Positions 14,805 to 16,246 of a DNA stretch of 16,246 nucleotides are shown in pieces. Under the pieces are notes generated by a model that did not search any database, had not been told where the DNA came from, and saw nothing but the letters and a program-made list of their open reading frames with translations. This DNA comes from Rhodospirillales bacterium. GTDB lineage: Bacteria; Pseudomonadota; Alphaproteobacteria; JAREAF01. Both the position numbers and the translations under genes were made by a program. Where the stretch lies: positions 1 to 16,246 of the forward strand of contig JAREAF010000013.1 in the NCBI GenBank assembly GCA_029240475.1, given 5' to 3'. Within the stretch, counting starts at the first letter, position 1, and each line of letters opens with the position of its first letter.

Positions 14805-15434
14805 ATGCCCGATCCAACCTTGTGGGGTTTGTTCGTCGTCGCCTCGGTGGTGCTGCTGCTGACGCCCGGCCCGGCGGTGCTTTACATCGTCGCGCGCTCA
14901 GTCCAGCAGGGGCGGGCGGCGGGGCTGGCATCCGTGCTGGGCATCCATCTCGGCACGATCGTCCATATCGCCGCGGCGGCGGTCGGGCTCTCGGCCCTGA
15001 TCGTCTCCTCCGCGCTCGCCTTCGCGGTCGTGAAATATCTCGGCGCGGCCTATCTGATCTGGATCGGCATCCGCACGCTCATGACGCGCGAGCCGGATGC
15101 CGAGGCGCCGGCGCCCCCGCCCGAGCGGCTCGGCCGCGTATTTCGCGACGGGTTCGTGGTCAATCTGCTGAACCCGAAGACAGCGATCTTCTTCCTCGCC
15201 TTCCTGCCGCAATTCGTCGATCCCGATGAGGGCGCGGTGCATTGGCAGATCCTGCTGCTCGGCCTCACCTTCATGGGGCTCGGCATCCTCAGCGACGGGA
15301 TGTTCGCGCTCGCGGCCGGGACAGCCGGCGAGTTCCTCCGCCGCAGCCGGCGATTCTCGAGAATCCAGCGCTGGTTCGCGGGGACGTCCTTCATCGGGCT
15401 CGGTCTGGTCGCGGCGCTGGCGGGGCGGAAGTAA
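14805..15434 (+). CDS. LysE/RhtB-family amino-acid exporter
   Basis: This 209-residue inner-membrane protein has the typical six-helix pattern and the usual family length. Hallmarks are LLTPGPAVLYIVARSVQQGR (about 18-37), the KYLGAAYLIWIGIRTL segment, and GFVVNLLNPKTAIFFLAFLPQF (about 118-139). RhtB-type members export homoserine, threonine or other small metabolites; the substrate cannot be read from sequence. The start at 14805 is chosen over an in-frame ATG at 14784 because GGGAG lies 8 bases upstream and the family begins directly before the first helix. It stands 84 bases after the Nudix gene. No LysR-type regulator accompanies it here. Confidence 0.92.
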   Translation: MPDPTLWGLFVVASVVLLLTPGPAVLYIVARSVQQGRAAGLASVLGIHLGTIVHIAAAAVGLSALIVSSALAFAVVKYLGAAYLIWIGIRTLMTREPDAEAPAPPPERLGRVFRDGFVVNLLNPKTAIFFLAFLPQFVDPDEGAVHWQILLLGLTFMGLGILSDGMFALAAGTAGEFLRRSRRFSRIQRWFAGTSFIGLGLVAALAGRK

Positions 15435-15498
15435 TCCCAGCGCCGCCGCGTGCCGATCACAGGTCCATCGGAAGGCGCGGACCGCAACCAATGGCTGA

Positions 15499-15527
15499 TT
15501 GCCGGAGATTCGCCGCCGGACTATCGT
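15499..15527 (+). promoter_or_regulatory. Candidate sigma70-type promoter of the Cys-rich lipoprotein gene
   Basis: TTGCCG (15499-15504) and TATCGT (15522-15527) are separated by exactly 17 bases. Each matches 4/6 of its consensus box, with the expected transcript start about 50 bases before the ATG at 15583. Plausible, not proven. Confidence 0.35.
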
Positions 15528-15582
15528 CCTTCAACCGCGGCCGTCATGGGCTTCGGGCCGCCTCGATGCAGGGGAAAGCCGT

Positions 15583-15963
15583 ATGTCGCAACCCTTTAAG
15601 AGCGTCGGTCACTTGGCGATGGTCGTCGGCACCTTCTGCGCAATCGGCGGGCCGCTGTCCGGTTGCCTGTCAAAGGAGCCGGTCCTTATGAACAAATGCT
15701 CCTGCGCCTGCCGGCAGGAGTCGGCCGACGAAGTCGTCATCGCCAACAAGGATTTCTTCTCGGTCGCCTCCTGCGGCTCCTTCGAGGGGGCGCAATGCAA
15801 CGTGAAGGTGACCACGAGCGAAGGAACGCGCACCGTGTCCGGAAAATGGGAGGGCTGCATGCATCGCGGCAAGGCCTGGGTGCGGACCTTGGCGCTGCCG
15901 GACGAGGTGCCGACCCTTACGGTCGATCCGGGCGACATTGTCCCGCCGCCGCCGAGCCAGTGA
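15583..15963 (+). CDS. Small Cys-rich putative lipoprotein
   Basis: I recognise no family for this 126-residue protein. It has a hydrophobic N-terminus (about 8-26) and the lipobox LSGC, with Cys28 as the likely acylated residue. The mature part carries six further cysteines: a CSCAC cluster (39, 41, 43), then C64, C72 and C92. There is a beta-like basic middle (CNVKVTTSEGTRTVSGKWEGC) and a Pro-rich end (VPPPPSQ). The start at 15583 has AGGGGAAA about 6-10 bases upstream; the longer in-frame start at 15499 would bury the signal peptide. The clustered cysteines suggest disulphides or metal binding in the envelope. It stands alone, after a 148-base gap from the exporter gene. Confidence 0.75.
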   Translation: MSQPFKSVGHLAMVVGTFCAIGGPLSGCLSKEPVLMNKCSCACRQESADEVVIANKDFFSVASCGSFEGAQCNVKVTTSEGTRTVSGKWEGCMHRGKAWVRTLALPDEVPTLTVDPGDIVPPPPSQ

Positions 15964-16246
15964 ACTCCGCCGCTGCCCAGGGCATGGCTGGCAGGTGCGC
16001 CGCCAGGGTCCCGTGAAGCCGTCGGCCGGCTGTAGCCGGTCACCCGCAGGAGCCGGTCGACGGCTCCTGCAGCCAGATCCTCCTGCAGGGTATGGTGGTG
16101 ACCTTCAGTCCGAGGGAGTTCGGCGCGTCCTGAAAGGGGCCCCCAGAGCGCAGTCGACCGTAAAACCGCACCAAGCTGCACGGTCGAGATGATGCGGCGG
16201 AACTTACTGATCGGCGGTCATTCCGAAGCTTCGGGAACAAGGCGCG
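15964..16246. other. Terminal 283 bases without a supportable gene; inverted repeats
   Basis: No frame here has convincing protein character. It holds CCGGCT-gt-AGCCGG (16026-16039), a perfect 10-base-pair hairpin (16046-16070), a CCTGCAGG palindrome just after it, and the inverted repeat TCGACCGT (16154-16161) / ACGGTCGA (16180-16187). A possible start (ATGATG at 16189-16194) follows at the edge, too short to judge. The region could be a 3' regulatory structure or the end of a degraded mobile element. Confidence 0.5.
16046..16070 (+). repeat. Perfect 10-base-pair hairpin downstream of the Cys-rich lipoprotein gene
   Basis: GCAGGAGCCG (16046-16055) pairs fully with CGGCTCCTGC (16061-16070) around the 5-base loop GTCGA. 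No T-run follows on either strand, so it is not a standard intrinsic terminator. It lies 82 bases after the lipoprotein stop. Confidence 0.7.

Noticed and set aside
15609..16181. A 190-residue minus-strand frame through the Cys-rich lipoprotein and the terminal region
   Set aside because: It overlaps a gene with a signal peptide, lipobox and ribosome-binding site, and shows no domain itself.
16189..16246. Possible start of a gene (MMRRNLLIGG...) running off the right edge
   Set aside because: Only 19 codons are visible, with no clear ribosome-binding site; too little to call a gene.

Overview
This is a GC-rich, gene-dense chromosomal window with 18 protein genes that I can support. Codon use, the UPF0314/DUF2585 membrane protein and the cyclase-TolB-TPR protein point to an alphaproteobacterium, probably of Rhodospirillales type; this is inferred from family distribution and not from a marker gene. 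I see no rRNA, tRNA, CRISPR array or intact mobile element. Long open frames opposite most genes are GC-driven shadows and were left out.

Left part (1-4644, minus strand): the 5' two thirds of an EttA-type ABC-F ATPase is cut by the window edge. Next comes a compact three-gene operon, read right to left: an unrecognised 206-residue protein, a membrane-anchored PAS + DnaQ-type exonuclease, and a CBS-pair + DUF294 nucleotidyltransferase-like protein.

Centre (4880-8920, plus strand): divergent from that operon lie a DUF4212 small subunit and its VC_2705-type sodium:solute symporter, ending at a clear terminator. A YggT-like membrane protein, a small membrane protein and an alpha/beta hydrolase follow. 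The hydrolase carries all the signature residues of fluoroacetate dehalogenase. The divergent arrangement (DUF294 protein and exonuclease against an acetate-type symporter) resembles a recurring proteobacterial neighbourhood and suggests that the minus-strand operon senses or controls uptake of a small organic acid.

Right part (8974-15963): a minus-strand lipoprotein with its own terminator; UPF0314; a VOC domain fused to a thioesterase with the catalytic Thr/Glu/His/Arg set of FlK (fluoroacetyl-CoA thioesterase); a TerB-like protein; a receiver-only response regulator; a class III cyclase with TolB-like and TPR domains; a Nudix hydrolase; a LysE/RhtB exporter; and a Cys-rich lipoprotein. The last 283 bases hold inverted repeats but no supportable gene.

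The most interesting signal is that an acetate-type symporter, a fluoroacetate-dehalogenase-like hydrolase and a VOC-FlK-like fusion lie within about 6 kb. This could be a haloacid-handling neighbourhood. The genes are not one operon, however, the thioesterase lacks FlK's phenylalanine lid, and I saw no fluoride exporter or fluoride riboswitch, so the link is a hypothesis. The second is the membrane-tethered exonuclease/CBS-DUF294 module, whose biochemical role is, as far as I know, unsettled.
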